Shown: piece after piece, positions 9,701 through 18,967 of the stretch
Numbering within the stretch: the first letter of the stretch is position 1
How the letters are laid out: the number at the start of each line of letters is the position of its first letter
Source: Linepithema humile
Lineage: Eukaryota; Arthropoda; Insecta; Hymenoptera; Formicidae
Length of the DNA stretch: 64,000 nucleotides
Reading direction: 5' to 3'
NCBI RefSeq assembly: GCF_040581485.1
Contig: NC_090130.1
Location: 19,857,918-19,921,917, forward strand
The notes under the pieces: model-generated
The model's input: the letters and a program-made list of their open reading frames with translations, nothing else
Told to the model about the DNA's origin: nothing
Databases searched by the model: none
Position numbers and translations under genes: made by a program

Positions 9701-11946
9701 ATCACAAGCCTTTAATGTGGTTTAAGAATGCTCAAGATGCAAACATGAGAATATTACGATGGAGACTAAAATTAGCGGAATACGATTATGAAGTGGAATA
9801 TAAAGCAGGTAAAATGAATGTAAACGCAGATGCATTATCACGAAATCCTATAAACCTTGAAGAAGTCGATTGTAAACCAGTTAGAAAGGGCAGACAGAAA
9901 CGAAAAATCTTTAAAAATGCTAAAACAACCTTAAAAACGCAAAGAGAATTTGACGAAGAAGAAGATAATTATAAATTGTATCTCTCCGATTCTTCAGAGG
10001 AAGATGATAATTACGAACTACGCCTTTCTGACACTGAAGAAAATGATAATTACAAATCACATCTTTCTGATAGCGAGGAAGAAAATTACGAATTACATTT
10101 TTCCGACACCGAAGAAAACGAAAATGCAATTAAAAATAATACAGACTCGATACCATTTACCCAAGAAGAATTAGATGAACCAAATCAACAAATAATAGAG
10201 AGAGCATTAATTCACAGTCCACCTACACATGACAAAATACTAACAAGAAGTCGGACAGCACGACGTCGAATTACCGATCAAGATAATTTAATAAAAGAGC
10301 AAATAGACGATAACGTTATATTGTTAGACGATAGAAATGATCCGCCTGATAAAGAAAACAATGATGAAGACGAGGAACAAGAAAATATAGACAATAACCA
10401 AGAGATCAATATCAAAAATTATAGTAAACCCACTATTAATAATCAGCAAATAATAAAAAATAATATAATTGAATCTCGCGATCTATTATTCTTACGTAAA
10501 GACAACATAGCATATTTTGTTGATACAAACGGTAAACCTTTAGATTCCGGTTCGCAAAAGTTATTCGAACGAAACAAACTTCCAAATTTAAATAATCTTA
10601 TGTTAAATCAACCTAAAACCATTAAAATAAAAAATTATTATCATATAATATTGCCGATAAGCGAAGAACAACGAGAAGGCCCAACATTAACTTTATCTCG
10701 AATCATAACCGCTTTAAATAACTTAAAAGAAACTGTTGAAAATTTAAAAATTGAAACACTTAGTATTGCTAAAACGGATTTTATTAACAATGTACCGTGG
10801 AACAATGTCAAAAATCAACTACAATTAACATTCCTTGACGCACCAATTAAATTAATTATTTGCAATGGATTAGTTAAATATCCACCTAGAGATCTACGAC
10901 CAATAATAATAGGAGAAACGCACTGTTTACCCACTGGGGGACATCGCGGAGTAACTAAAACGTATAATAGAATCAAACATAATTATTACTGGGAAAATTT
11001 AAAAATAGATGTACAGCGTTTTATCCAACAATGTTTACATTGCCAATTAAAGAAACTAGTTCGCGTAAAAACCAAACAACCTATGATAATTACCGATACA
11101 CCCGGATCATCTTTCGATAAGGTCGCCATGGATATCGTAGGACCTTTGCCTAAAACCGAACGTGGCAATGAATATATCTTAACTCTACAAGACCAACTCA
11201 CTAAATTTAGCATGGGAATACCGTTATCCGACCAAACTGCCGAAACGGTAGCCGAAGCTTTCGTCGATCGATTTATTTGTGTATTCGGTTCTCCGAAAGC
11301 AATTTTAACAGACCAGGGTAGAAATTTTATCAGTGACTTAATGAAAAAGGTAGCTAAAATATTTAAAATTCGTAAATTCCGTACAACCGCATTCCATCCT
11401 CAATCAAACGGCTCATTAGAAAGATCACATCACGCATTAGGAGAATATTTAAAGCAATATGCAAGAGAACAAAAACAGTGGGATAGATGGATAAGTCTCG
11501 CGATGTATAATTATAACACTAGTGTACATGAAGCAACTAAACACACGCCTTACGAATTAATCTTCGGCAAAATAGCACGAATTCCGTCAAATGAACCTTT
11601 AGCATCTGGCGATAAATTAGCAACTTACGACGAATATCTTGTAAATTTAGTTAGTCAACTCCACGCAATTCAGAAAAATGCCCGAGAAAACGTTGTCGAA
11701 GCAAAAATTAAATCGAAAAGACACTATGATAAAAAGATAAACCCACAAACATTCAAACTTGGTGATCAAGTCTTTTTATTAAAGGGCCCTAAACCTGGCA
11801 AATTTGGAGATCAATACACAGGACCCCATGAGGTCTTAGAAATATTGAATAGAAATAACGTAAGAATTAAAATAAAAAAGAACAGTCGCGTTGTACACCC
11901 TAATCGCCTACGAATCTCACACATCAAACCAACTCCTAATAATTAA
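6697..11946 (+). CDS. pol: Pol polyprotein: protease, reverse transcriptase, RNase H, integrase
   Basis: Open to TAA at 11944-11946. Counting from codon 6856: retroviral-type aspartic protease with LDTGS at residues 19-23; a long Asn/Lys-rich linker (about 215-500); reverse transcriptase with YMDD near 734 and the LGLAGYYRRFIPNF segment typical of Gypsy; RNase H with TTDASG near 881; a second acidic linker with DNY-SDSEE-like repeats (about 1030-1110). The integrase HHCC zinc-binding motif spans about 1355-1397, its catalytic D-D-E residues follow (MDIVGPLP, LTDQGRNF, NGSLERSHH), and a GPY/F-like end (TGPHEVLEI) comes last. Domain order RT-RNaseH-IN marks Ty3/Gypsy. No stop or frameshift interrupts it. 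It is expressed as a Gag-Pol fusion. The two hydrophilic inserts make it longer than usual. Confidence 0.95.
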   Translation, partial: KRRKHGKRERPLEIGRTAGVRPDFTPVDLTEKCVKNDPSEIRPVTVNLNKQSRVPTVKIKINEMISPITFMLDTGSGPNIIKENFVPQNLNINYNNVLQLNGINNYPVYTLGEIAFTLFGESVKFHIVADDFPITQSGILGNDFFKQTASTIDYAHERLNVFGNCVTFSSPETIVASPRSESLFYVRIENPEIKIGYLPKIKLAHGIYLGDTIVENVSGKAYLNVISTLDEEVEIRVPTLRLRPLSELLDDHKIDLNQDSLRKTRETTIQPESDETLKMQNEFNNDEFDDRNINNVNIINNNEKFEDGNKNKAKIKVNKNDDVSNNKIKREIKNKDKIEDKDKIKNNVENKNDPESREGSCQVPPKLLNNSKNGEESRQTSSKEMSDSISFEGKSFHTFPNHQIIPGEGSYQTSPDPVGCEEGSYQTSLRNSAQSSFKNLKGRSFLSSLKDIKFPKVGSLSKNNGKENQDTYVTIEELLDKIQHFNPKITINDSIKSKNKPSSKILTLSKIRTQEMIDKFMRRRKSKHKHENVKKLVKDCMEKLTPHENLNQDAVNTPARSKCLVVAEKSGKDRLTEIVDLLRLEHLNAREKEGIIRLITQSQDRFHIPGENLTATQILQHQISTMDDRPINTRQYRFPQSHKEEINKQVEELLTGGIVKPSQSPYNTPIWIVPKKEDSKGNKRWRMVLDFRALNDKTIGDAYPLPNIVDILDQLGGAQYFSVCDLASGFHQIKMDPADGHKTAFTTPFGHYEFDRMPFGLKNAPATFQRLMDLVLSGLQGQELFVYMDDIVIYAASLEEHERKYNLLIERLRKANLKLQPDKCEFLKTEVTYLGHIISKNGVKPDPKKLEAVKLFPRPKTPKNIKQFLGLAGYYRRFIPNFSKLAKPLTNLLKNDTRFEWTITQEESFEILKQLLCKEPVLQYPDFSKPFILTTDASGIAVGGILSQGEINKDRPVAYASRTLTDNELKYDTYEKEALAIVYCVKHFRPYLYGRKFTLVTDHKPLMWFKNAQDANMRILRWRLKLAEYDYEVEYKAGKMNVNADALSRNPINLEEVDCKPVRKGRQKRKIFKNAKTTLKTQREFDEEEDNYKLYLSDSSEEDDNYELRLSDTEENDNYKSHLSDSEEENYELHFSDTEENENAIKNNTDSIPFTQEELDEPNQQIIERALIHSPPTHDKILTRSRTARRRITDQDNLIKEQIDDNVILLDDRNDPPDKENNDEDEEQENIDNNQEINIKNYSKPTINNQQIIKNNIIESRDLLFLRKDNIAYFVDTNGKPLDSGSQKLFERNKLPNLNNLMLNQPKTIKIKNYYHIILPISEEQREGPTLTLSRIITALNNLKETVENLKIETLSIAKTDFINNVPWNNVKNQLQLTFLDAPIKLIICNGLVKYPPRDLRPIIIGETHCLPTGGHRGVTKTYNRIKHNYYWENLKIDVQRFIQQCLHCQLKKLVRVKTKQPMIITDTPGSSFDKVAMDIVGPLPKTERGNEYILTLQDQLTKFSMGIPLSDQTAETVAEAFVDRFICVFGSPKAILTDQGRNFISDLMKKVAKIFKIRKFRTTAFHPQSNGSLERSHHALGEYLKQYAREQKQWDRWISLAMYNYNTSVHEATKHTPYELIFGKIARIPSNEPLASGDKLATYDEYLVNLVSQLHAIQKNARENVVEAKIKSKRHYDKKINPQTFKLGDQVFLLKGPKPGKFGDQYTGPHEVLEILNRNNVRIKIKKNSRVVHPNRLRISHIKPTPNN

Positions 11947-12139
11947 GTAATTTTATTATTATTAATCAAAATAAGTAACTATAAAAAAAAAAATATATAT
12001 AAATATATTTTACACAAAAAAAAATTTTATAAATAAATAAATGATAAATTGATTAGCAAATAAGGAAATAAGTAATAACGACAAGCTTGACAATTAAAGG
12101 TGCGCTATATTAATATACCTTAGACGTGCTAAATTTCAG
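11947..12139 (+). promoter_or_regulatory. pol-env spacer with env splice acceptor
   Basis: 193 nt of AT-rich non-coding sequence ending in a 3' splice site, CTAAATTTCAG, whose AG (12138-12139) directly abuts the env ATG. With the donor at 3981 this would give a subgenomic env mRNA with env as its first AUG. Nothing else recognised. Confidence 0.6.
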
Positions 12140-14095
12140 ATGGATCTCCGAGGATTTTTAATAATCGCCGTGCTAAATTTTTGGTTACGCGGCACTAAAG
12201 GCATAATAGGATATGACTGCGGATCTGCATCGACGAACATTACGACTCTATCATTACTGGGGATAGAGGAATGTGATATACCACAGCCAGAAGTAGCAGC
12301 TCAAAAGATTTATATACAATTGCTACAAATTAACGAATTTACCTCCGCGAGAGTAATACAATGCAAAATAGAAATAGACAGATTAATCAGGAGATGCGGA
12401 ATGTTCTCTCACTCCATGGACGTGTACAACGGAAAGCACGCGTATATAGAAGAGGTATCAAGAGACGCCTGCCAACGAATGCATATGTATGGTACTTACG
12501 AAATCGGGAATACTCGAATAACAGGATTGAAATCCAATCAAACTGCAACACGACCGGTAACACTGGCCGGACACGTGAACAATGATGGCACCTGTTCCGG
12601 AACAACGTATAGCGATCTATTTGGCACATGGGAAAAAGCCGTGGTACTCGCAACCATAAAAATTACACTACAGGATTATATAGCTGACGTGAAGATAAAC
12701 ACGAACCGAGTCCAACTGAGGTCTGGAGTGACCTGCGCGTTGAGCGCAACACATTGCACTGACATCGAGGGTGGGGATACCTACTGGGCATCCATGCCCA
12801 CGGATACCTGCAGGTTCGGCACTTATGGAGTATTATATGAAGGATATGCACACAGAATAATAGACGTCGTCAACAAACAACAGCAAATTGTTTATTCCAT
12901 GACTACAGAAGACACAGTTTTTGCATTGGCAAGCAGAGACTCCTATTCTACTTGTGGATACACTCTTTTCCACACGGAACATCCAAAATTAGTAATTTTC
13001 GAAACTTCACCAGGCGTAGCAATTTTTAAAAAAGAATCACGCATAGCTAATTTGGACATTTTCACCTATATGAATTCTAAATTTGTATATGTAGAGAAAC
13101 ATGTGCGGACTCAATTTAGTGAACTATACAAGAATATTCTACTGCAACAATGTCAGCTCGAACAAAAAATATTACACAATTCATTAGCCATAGCCACCCA
13201 ATCGCCGGATGTCTTCGCTTATCACTTCATGAAGGGACCAGGATACATGGCCTTACTAGCTGGCGAAGTAATACACATAGTAAAATGTGTGCCTGTCGAA
13301 GTAAGAGTAGCACACACCGAAGAATGCTATGATCAATTGCCTGTGACGCGAGAAAACAGAACACAATTTTTAACACCGCAAACCCATATACTGTTACGAC
13401 AAGGAACGCAGATTACCTGCAATTTATTCGCACCACCCATGTATCTTCTGGGAGATGCATGGTATAGACTCACTCCTAAACCAATACATACAGTACCGCC
13501 GATGACCATGAAACCGATGACAACACCGAGCTGGAAATACATTAGCCCCGGATCACTTGCTACCAGCGGCATATATACTGAAAGAGATTTAAGCGATCTC
13601 AGGGATCATATTATGTTTCCTGCTGAGAGACCCGCAATGTTAAACACCTTGGCCAGAGGAATGATGGGCCACTCTACGATTATGCACGATGGAGGATCTT
13701 TTGCAAACTTCCTAGATGAGGCATCAGTTGAAAAAATAGCTATCTCGGCATGGCAGAAATTTTGGAATCGATTCCTAATTTTCGGCAATATAAGCGCTGG
13801 ATTTTTAGGAATTTACTTGGCAGTAAGAGCAGTAAAACTAATACTGGATACCATTGTGCATGGCTATGCTCTACACACAGTATACGGATGGTCCATATAT
13901 TTGCTTGGAGCCATCTGGGACTCGTTAACTCAGCTCCTATTACACTTAAAACTGAAAAAACCACGCGATGAAAACCGAGAAGCTACACAACCACCCGCAG
14001 AACGAAACCCGATAGAAGACTCTTCACAGAGGGGAACCTACCCCCTACTACCTGCAAAGGACGCATCCACTTATACATTCGCACTGAAGGATTGA
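12140..14095 (+). CDS. env: Envelope glycoprotein, chuvirus-like
   Basis: 651 aa. Hydrophobic signal peptide at residues about 1-20; mature start near YDCGS. The Cys-rich ectodomain begins with the pattern YDC...NITTLSLL...ECD, which I associate with glycoproteins of Chuviridae-like arthropod RNA viruses and with env genes captured by insect retroelements, not with the baculovirus-F-like env usual in errantiviruses. Hydrophobic segments at about 545-567 and 583-603 would anchor it, followed by a ~45-residue cytoplasmic tail. I see no furin-type RXKR site. Role: surface fusion glycoprotein, potentially allowing cell-to-cell spread. The ORF is intact. The family call rests on recognition of the pattern, without an alignment. 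Confidence 0.8.
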   Translation: MDLRGFLIIAVLNFWLRGTKGIIGYDCGSASTNITTLSLLGIEECDIPQPEVAAQKIYIQLLQINEFTSARVIQCKIEIDRLIRRCGMFSHSMDVYNGKHAYIEEVSRDACQRMHMYGTYEIGNTRITGLKSNQTATRPVTLAGHVNNDGTCSGTTYSDLFGTWEKAVVLATIKITLQDYIADVKINTNRVQLRSGVTCALSATHCTDIEGGDTYWASMPTDTCRFGTYGVLYEGYAHRIIDVVNKQQQIVYSMTTEDTVFALASRDSYSTCGYTLFHTEHPKLVIFETSPGVAIFKKESRIANLDIFTYMNSKFVYVEKHVRTQFSELYKNILLQQCQLEQKILHNSLAIATQSPDVFAYHFMKGPGYMALLAGEVIHIVKCVPVEVRVAHTEECYDQLPVTRENRTQFLTPQTHILLRQGTQITCNLFAPPMYLLGDAWYRLTPKPIHTVPPMTMKPMTTPSWKYISPGSLATSGIYTERDLSDLRDHIMFPAERPAMLNTLARGMMGHSTIMHDGGSFANFLDEASVEKIAISAWQKFWNRFLIFGNISAGFLGIYLAVRAVKLILDTIVHGYALHTVYGWSIYLLGAIWDSLTQLLLHLKLKKPRDENREATQPPAERNPIEDSSQRGTYPLLPAKDASTYTFALKD

Positions 14096-14114
14096 CCGCT
14101 TGATTTCTCTTTCC

Positions 14115-14117
<3 letters not shown>

Positions 14118-14164
<47 letters not shown>

Positions 14165-14211
14165 AGACGGAAAGAAAGACAGGAAGAAAAGAAGAGAAAT
14201 ACATAAACAAC
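14118..14211 (+). repeat. Internal purine-rich tract (A39 G8 plus purine run)
   Basis: 39 A then 8 G, followed by an almost pure purine stretch of about 45 nt. It resembles an oversized polypurine tract placed 20 nt after the env stop and could act as an internal plus-strand primer site. A run this long may also be mis-sized in the assembly. Confidence 0.5.
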
Positions 14212-14360
14212 AGTTTTCCTATCAACTTTACACAAGCGCCAACTTTGATTTTACGCATTTTATTGTTTTATCTATTTTAATCTGTTTCGCTCCTTATCAT
14301 GAGGTCTCGCAGTTGCGACTCGAAATTCGCACCTAACCCCAACACCACCTTTTTGTTTAT

Positions 14361-14366
14361 AGAAAC
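14361..14366 (+). promoter_or_regulatory. Splice acceptor and start context of the Tudor gene
   Basis: A pyrimidine-rich CCTTTTTGTTTATAG ends 4 nt before the ATG; the context is AAACATGG, with A at -3 and G at +4. As with env, an acceptor immediately precedes the start, suggesting a separate subgenomic mRNA. Confidence 0.55.
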
Positions 14367-15002
14367 ATGGAGATCGAACACCTCGATACTCAAAAACTGA
14401 GCCGCTCGCCGTTTGCTGTTAAAATAGTAAGGGTGTTTTCGCCTATGCTAATTTGGATTCACTTGGAAAATAGTAAAGAATCCTTCCAAAAAATGATGGA
14501 GGACTTCAACCAGCGGATGAACAAACGCCGATTCTTCCACTCGAATACAAAACTAGGTGACATTGTTGCTCTTGAAACAAAAGGAGGATGGCAACGCGGC
14601 ATCGTTACGAAGATGAACGGAGATGAGACAGTGCAGATAGGCCTCCGAGACTGGGGCGTGTATATTCGCCATGCAACAGCTGAACTCTACCATCTCGAGG
14701 AGAGGTTCAGAGAACATTACTGGCAAGCTGTGCCATGTAGCTTAGCCTACACAGCCCCCGCCACTACAGGACCCACATGGTCTCGTAGGACCATAAATGT
14801 CACTCGAAGCATCGCAGAACAGCAAACCGGAATTATGCAGATAATCAAACCAATTCGGGACGAAGGTGCACTCATCAAATTAGATATCAAGAATGAAACT
14901 AACAACGTTTACCACAACCTCAGAGACTTATTAATAGAATTAGGAGTTGCGCAAGAAATAGCGAATATAGCCACACACACCGTACCATCCGCGTTGAGTT
15001 AA
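14367..15002 (+). CDS. Extended Tudor-domain accessory protein of the retroelement
   Basis: 211 aa, uninterrupted, between env and the 3' LTR. Residues about 16-130 follow the extended-Tudor pattern: a β-strand VRVFSPMLIWIHLE, the helix SKESFQKMMEDFNQRM, then LGDIVALETKGGWQRGIV, VQIGLRDWGVYI, and the closing AVPCSLAYTAP. Residues about 138-200 (ending LRDLLIELGVAQEI) resemble the SN-like second half. In host proteins such domains bind symmetrically dimethylated arginines on Piwi proteins in the piRNA pathway. Here the usual D-Y-G-N cage motif reads D95-W96-G97-V98, so ligand binding may be altered. A retroelement carrying this domain is unusual. Acting on the piRNA machinery, as decoy or recruiter, is inference. 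The domain assignment is by eye. Confidence 0.75.
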   Translation: MEIEHLDTQKLSRSPFAVKIVRVFSPMLIWIHLENSKESFQKMMEDFNQRMNKRRFFHSNTKLGDIVALETKGGWQRGIVTKMNGDETVQIGLRDWGVYIRHATAELYHLEERFREHYWQAVPCSLAYTAPATTGPTWSRRTINVTRSIAEQQTGIMQIIKPIRDEGALIKLDIKNETNNVYHNLRDLLIELGVAQEIANIATHTVPSALS

Positions 15003-15121
15003 AACGCATAAGAATATACACATAATTAGTGCTATAATCACAAATAATAACTAATAAAAATAACAAAAAATATACATATGTATATATATATATTATGTTT
15101 GTTATTAGGCAAAAGAAAAGT

Positions 15122-15156
<35 letters not shown>

Positions 15157-15287
15157 AAAAAAAAATTTATATAACTATCTTTTATAAAAAATTATCTTTA
15201 AATTATCTTCTATAAAAAAGGAAAATACATAAATATATATACATATATATTCAATAGTATAAGTAATAACCATAATATTATACACAC

Positions 15288-15318
<31 letters not shown>

Positions 15319-15876
15319 CACATATATACACGTTTAAAATAATGTTAAGAAATATCTATATATACATATATCTCTATATATCAAACATATATATAGTACA
15401 AAAAAAAAAAGAAAGAAAAAAAAAGAAGGTTTTACTATCTACCTCAATAAATAATCAAACATATATATATACATATATATAGATACATACTTCTAAAAGC
15501 ATATATATATATATATCTAAGTAAATAAGCAAAATAATTAACTTAGACGTAGGCTTAACTTCTAGTAAATATTCTACTTAATACATACACAAATAAATAA
15601 TATCGTATACTTAAGGGATTTTCATATATCCGTAATCCTCTCATAAGTAAATCTTAGATAAAGTGGAATCCTTTTCATTAACAATTTGCTATAGGGAGAA
15701 TTACTTGATGATCAGTCACAGTATAGAATGTCAGAGTACCAACTTTTACAAATACAAAAAAGAGAGAGAAAGAAGAAGAAATATCTATACATACATCGAG
15801 GAGTAATGTGCCACTAATCCATTTGACGCTACACTGAAAGATCACCCTGGAGTCTGCTCGCTGCTCACGGAACTTA
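15003..15876 (+). other. AT-rich 3' region of the retroelement
   Basis: Mostly (TA)n, A-runs (24 A at 15129-15152) and CATATA microsatellite-like sequence. No plausible ORF or splice signal recognised. It lies between the Tudor gene and a small ORF. Confidence 0.6.
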
Positions 15877-16137
15877 ATGTACGACTGCCCTGATTGGGAA
15901 AATACGTTAATTGTGGTAGACTACCACAATTCCCGTCACCAGTGTTGTCATAATCCGGTGACTAAGGACAAACCTGAGTACGCACCTACCACATCACCCT
16001 ACCTGATCCATGAGATCAACCCATGTGAAGGTTGCGGAAACTTTATTAATAACAATGAAGATAAGAAGACTGTACAGAGAAGTTCCTGTGTGAAGATGAA
16101 AGCCGAGCTGGGGCCAAGGGATGGAGAAGATAAGTGA
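15877..16137 (+). CDS. Small Cys/His-containing ORF before the 3' LTR
   Basis: 86 aa from ATG to TGA. The first half contains C4, H21, C22-C23, H24 and a CEGC pair; the second half is charged. No family recognised, and the length is within chance for this composition. Its more balanced base composition compared with the flanks makes it worth listing as a possible accessory gene. A 23-nt perfect palindrome (15909-15931) lies inside it. Confidence 0.25.
   Translation: MYDCPDWENTLIVVDYHNSRHQCCHNPVTKDKPEYAPTTSPYLIHEINPCEGCGNFINNNEDKKTVQRSSCVKMKAELGPRDGEDK
15909..15931. repeat. Perfect 11-bp-arm palindrome
   Basis: AATTGTGGTAG, one A, then CTACCACAATT. It could form a hairpin in RNA or bind a dimeric protein; its position is 3' of the accessory genes and about 670 bp upstream of the 3' LTR. 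Confidence 0.8.
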
Positions 16138-16586
16138 CTATCCAGAAAAGCAATAAAAGGGAACATGTGGTTGGACTGACCTGCGGGCCTTCGTACGTGA
16201 CATTTTGGGACACGATTATCACGTAAATAAAACTCCATCTTTTCTTTTCTATACTCATTTTACCATGTTCTATCAAACATTTAAAGGGATTCCACGGAAG
16301 AAGGCTTCACCAAATCCTTTATAGTAGATTTTTATTATTAGAAATAAAGTCGAAAGAAAAATATATATATATATATCCAGTATGTAAGCGACAGCAAAAA
16401 AAAAAAAAGAACGAAAGGAATAAGGAAGGGGTTTTGGAGGTCGCCTTTCCTTTCCTTCTCTTTAACAAACAAACAGTGTAAGAACGATTCGGCATCTTAA
16501 ATGGGAATGTTAACCGAAAAAAAAAAGGGGGAAAAGAATCTATCTTTAATTTAATTGCAAATGTTGCATACCCCCAACATTTGTCT

Positions 16587-16597
16587 AAGGTGGGGGG
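16587..16597 (+). promoter_or_regulatory. 3' polypurine tract
   Basis: AAGGTGGGGGG immediately upstream of the 3' LTR's TGTTACG; interrupted by one T. It is the expected plus-strand priming site. Confidence 0.65.
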
Positions 16598-18963
16598 TGT
16601 TACGTCCTGATCAGACTTCACGATTCTTTTCTTTTATTTAAATACCAGACCTAGTAAACACGGGACCAACAAAAAACTTTTAAAGAATATTATAACGCCA
16701 GAGCTGTTTTTCTCACGAGACACCATGAGCTCGAACTTTCTTACAGAGAAAAATAGCAAGGGGGATAGATATTTGAAAATACCTTGGTCGGTCAGCGTGC
16801 CTATCGTCGTCAGAAAAATCATAAAAGTCAAAACTTGCGGTAACCGGAGTCTTTAGTCGACTCCAGATGTTTAAAGTAGGAAATAAAAACTGGCACTAGC
16901 TAGCCATATACTTGGATTCTGCCTACGGGAACCCTAATAGATAGGATTTTACCGAGTGACGATCGGGTAATGACCACAGTCGCACGCCTAGAAGGCATGA
17001 CACCTGATACGGTGCACGTGTTCAGTAGGTCTGGGAAACCGAGATGCATTAATCGCACTCTCCACGCGACCCCAGGGCCACGCGACAGTCGTAAACTGTC
17101 AAATTTATTAGATCAGTGACCCAAGGCCTCGCGAACTCATATACCGATTCTCAACCCTCCAATCCGAAAGCCGGGAATCGGGGCAAGCACCTCTATAGAC
17201 CACCCTTCATTCCGTCGTACGGTCTAAAGACTACGCCCACCTAGATCTTAAGACACTGAGATGCACCCCACCTATACTAATTAACACCAACCGGGTTACG
17301 CCACCTCAAAAACCTACCCCCATCGCATATGGACCCGAAACGACGCTATTCCTTATTCGTTAGGGCCCCTTTTCTTCCTACCCCCATTCCAAGTAACTTA
17401 ATTACCTAAACCTAATCCTATTAGTTAAAAATGACGCCATCCTCCCCCACATTAAAAATCTTCTCACAAGACTAATTCCTATTCGATCCCCGCTTCAAAA
17501 ACCTAAGATTTTCCAAATGGATCCACCCCAAGGAAAGGGTATAAAAACCCGTGTTTTGGTGGCTCCAAGCGCAATTATACCCAATTAGTCACTCAGTTAT
17601 CAACCAAGTTTTGCCAAGTCCTTAAGACAGTTTTCCGGGTAGTTCTGGCCGCGAAATAAAAAAAAAAGGTCGATACTTTGTCACGACCAAGTAGAGGGTT
17701 CATCACCCTGACGACACCATCCAGCAGCAGGGTGCCCACACGTTGACAAAAGGGTCCGACGCCTACACACCATCCCTCAACGGGGCGCCTGCTCAAAACC
17801 ACCGTACACATTCAACTCAATCCGAAAGTATCCTGTAACGAGTAAGTTAGTTCATTTGTTTTATTTTTCCTCTCTTTATTATTATTTTGTGCTCCGTCCC
17901 TATAAACTTTGTTGTGCTATTTATCAGTGAGAACTAAAAATTTGCCGCGACTCAACAATCGGCGGAATCGCTCGGACCTTTCGGCATTCGCTCTCTGCAT
18001 AGCTATATTCCTCCCACCATACCTTAGATACGCGGCGAGGGTCACCGTAAGACCCGTTAGAATTAGGCGACACACCCCACGTAGTAACTCTCGTATAACC
18101 ACACACACTCAAACCGACCCACCTCCCGTATCACCATCGATTCCTCAGGAATCTCCTCAACAATCTCCTCAACAATCTCCTCAACAATCTCCTCAACAAT
18201 CTCCTCAACAATCTCCTCAACAATCTCCTCAACAATCTCCTCAACAATCTCCTCAACAATCTCCTCAACCCTTTCTTGACCTTTCACCACTTCCTACCCC
18301 CAGGTCCATCTCTCCGATCCTTGAAGAGCTCCTGGACTACAGACCCCCTTCGCCTGTCCGTTTCCACCCTCCTCCAGCAGAGGCTCAACTGGAGGAACTC
18401 CCACATAACGATCCGGAGTTTGACAACATATCCGTCAACTCCGAAGCCACCACCATTGAATACGTCGAGCCTCCTCCGCATCTTCCTAACCCTGAATTTA
18501 CAGGGTTTGATTTCTTAAATCTAGTCCTTTCCCCTGAGGAATAATCCACATACACACACACACACACACACATTTGTAAAGAATACACAAATAAAATTAT
18601 TAGCACCTGCAATTAAGAATTAAGTTTTGTATCCTAATTATAAATTCAATCAAATTAAAATGTTGTCTTTAATAAATTAAACTTTTGTTCTTTTTCATTT
18701 AACCACACCCTCCTCGTTCGTCACCCCCCTCACACCTTCCCTCTCAAATTGCGCACAAAGGTTCCGCCCCGGGTAATAGGGATTCAATTCCTTGACCCAA
18801 AAAGGGGACCACGAGCGGTTGACTTGTTGACGGAGTAAAAACGACTCTTCCAGTCGCTGACCCGTCGCAAGTCCTAAACGTGCCGCTCGGCTCGTGCGGT
18901 CAGGTCCGTTTACGTTGATCGCCGAGCCCAACGAAAAAATTCTACATCTATCAGGACGTAACA
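16598..18963 (+). repeat. 3' LTR (2366 bp)
   Basis: Second copy of the LTR, 36 bp shorter because the QQSP minisatellite has three fewer units. TATA at 17540, splice sites at 17842 and 17927, poly(A) signal at 18671-18676. It ends GGACGTAACA followed by the CTAC duplication. Confidence 0.93.
17928..18544 (+). CDS. LTR-encoded accessory protein (3' LTR copy), exon 2
   Basis: Same ORF as at 4067-4719 with nine QQSP units, predicted 205 aa after splicing. Because it sits before the 3' poly(A) signal, an mRNA joining the 5' LTR donor (3981) directly to acceptor 17926-17927 would carry only this gene, with AUG made at the same junction. That arrangement resembles the multiply spliced accessory mRNAs of complex retroviruses. 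Function unknown. Confidence 0.5.
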
Positions 18964-18967
18964 CTAC

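Larger units (their letters stand above)
2737..18963 (+). mobile_element. Intact endogenous retrovirus-like LTR retroelement (Ty3/Gypsy pol)
   Basis: LTRs start TGTTACGTCC and end in its complement. The 4-bp TSD CTAC is at 2733-2736 and 18964-18967, and the empty site is recovered by comparison with 272-300. Order: 5' LTR, tRNA-Pro-type primer site, gag, pol in another frame, env, Tudor-domain gene, AT-rich 3' region, purine tract, 3' LTR. The four main internal ORFs are open throughout. The nearly identical LTRs indicate a recent insertion. At 16.2 kb it is long for a Gypsy element, owing to 2.4-kb LTRs, extra genes and a 1.6-kb 3' non-coding stretch. Gag and pol place it among Metaviridae-type elements, while env appears to come from another virus group. 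Confidence 0.93.
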
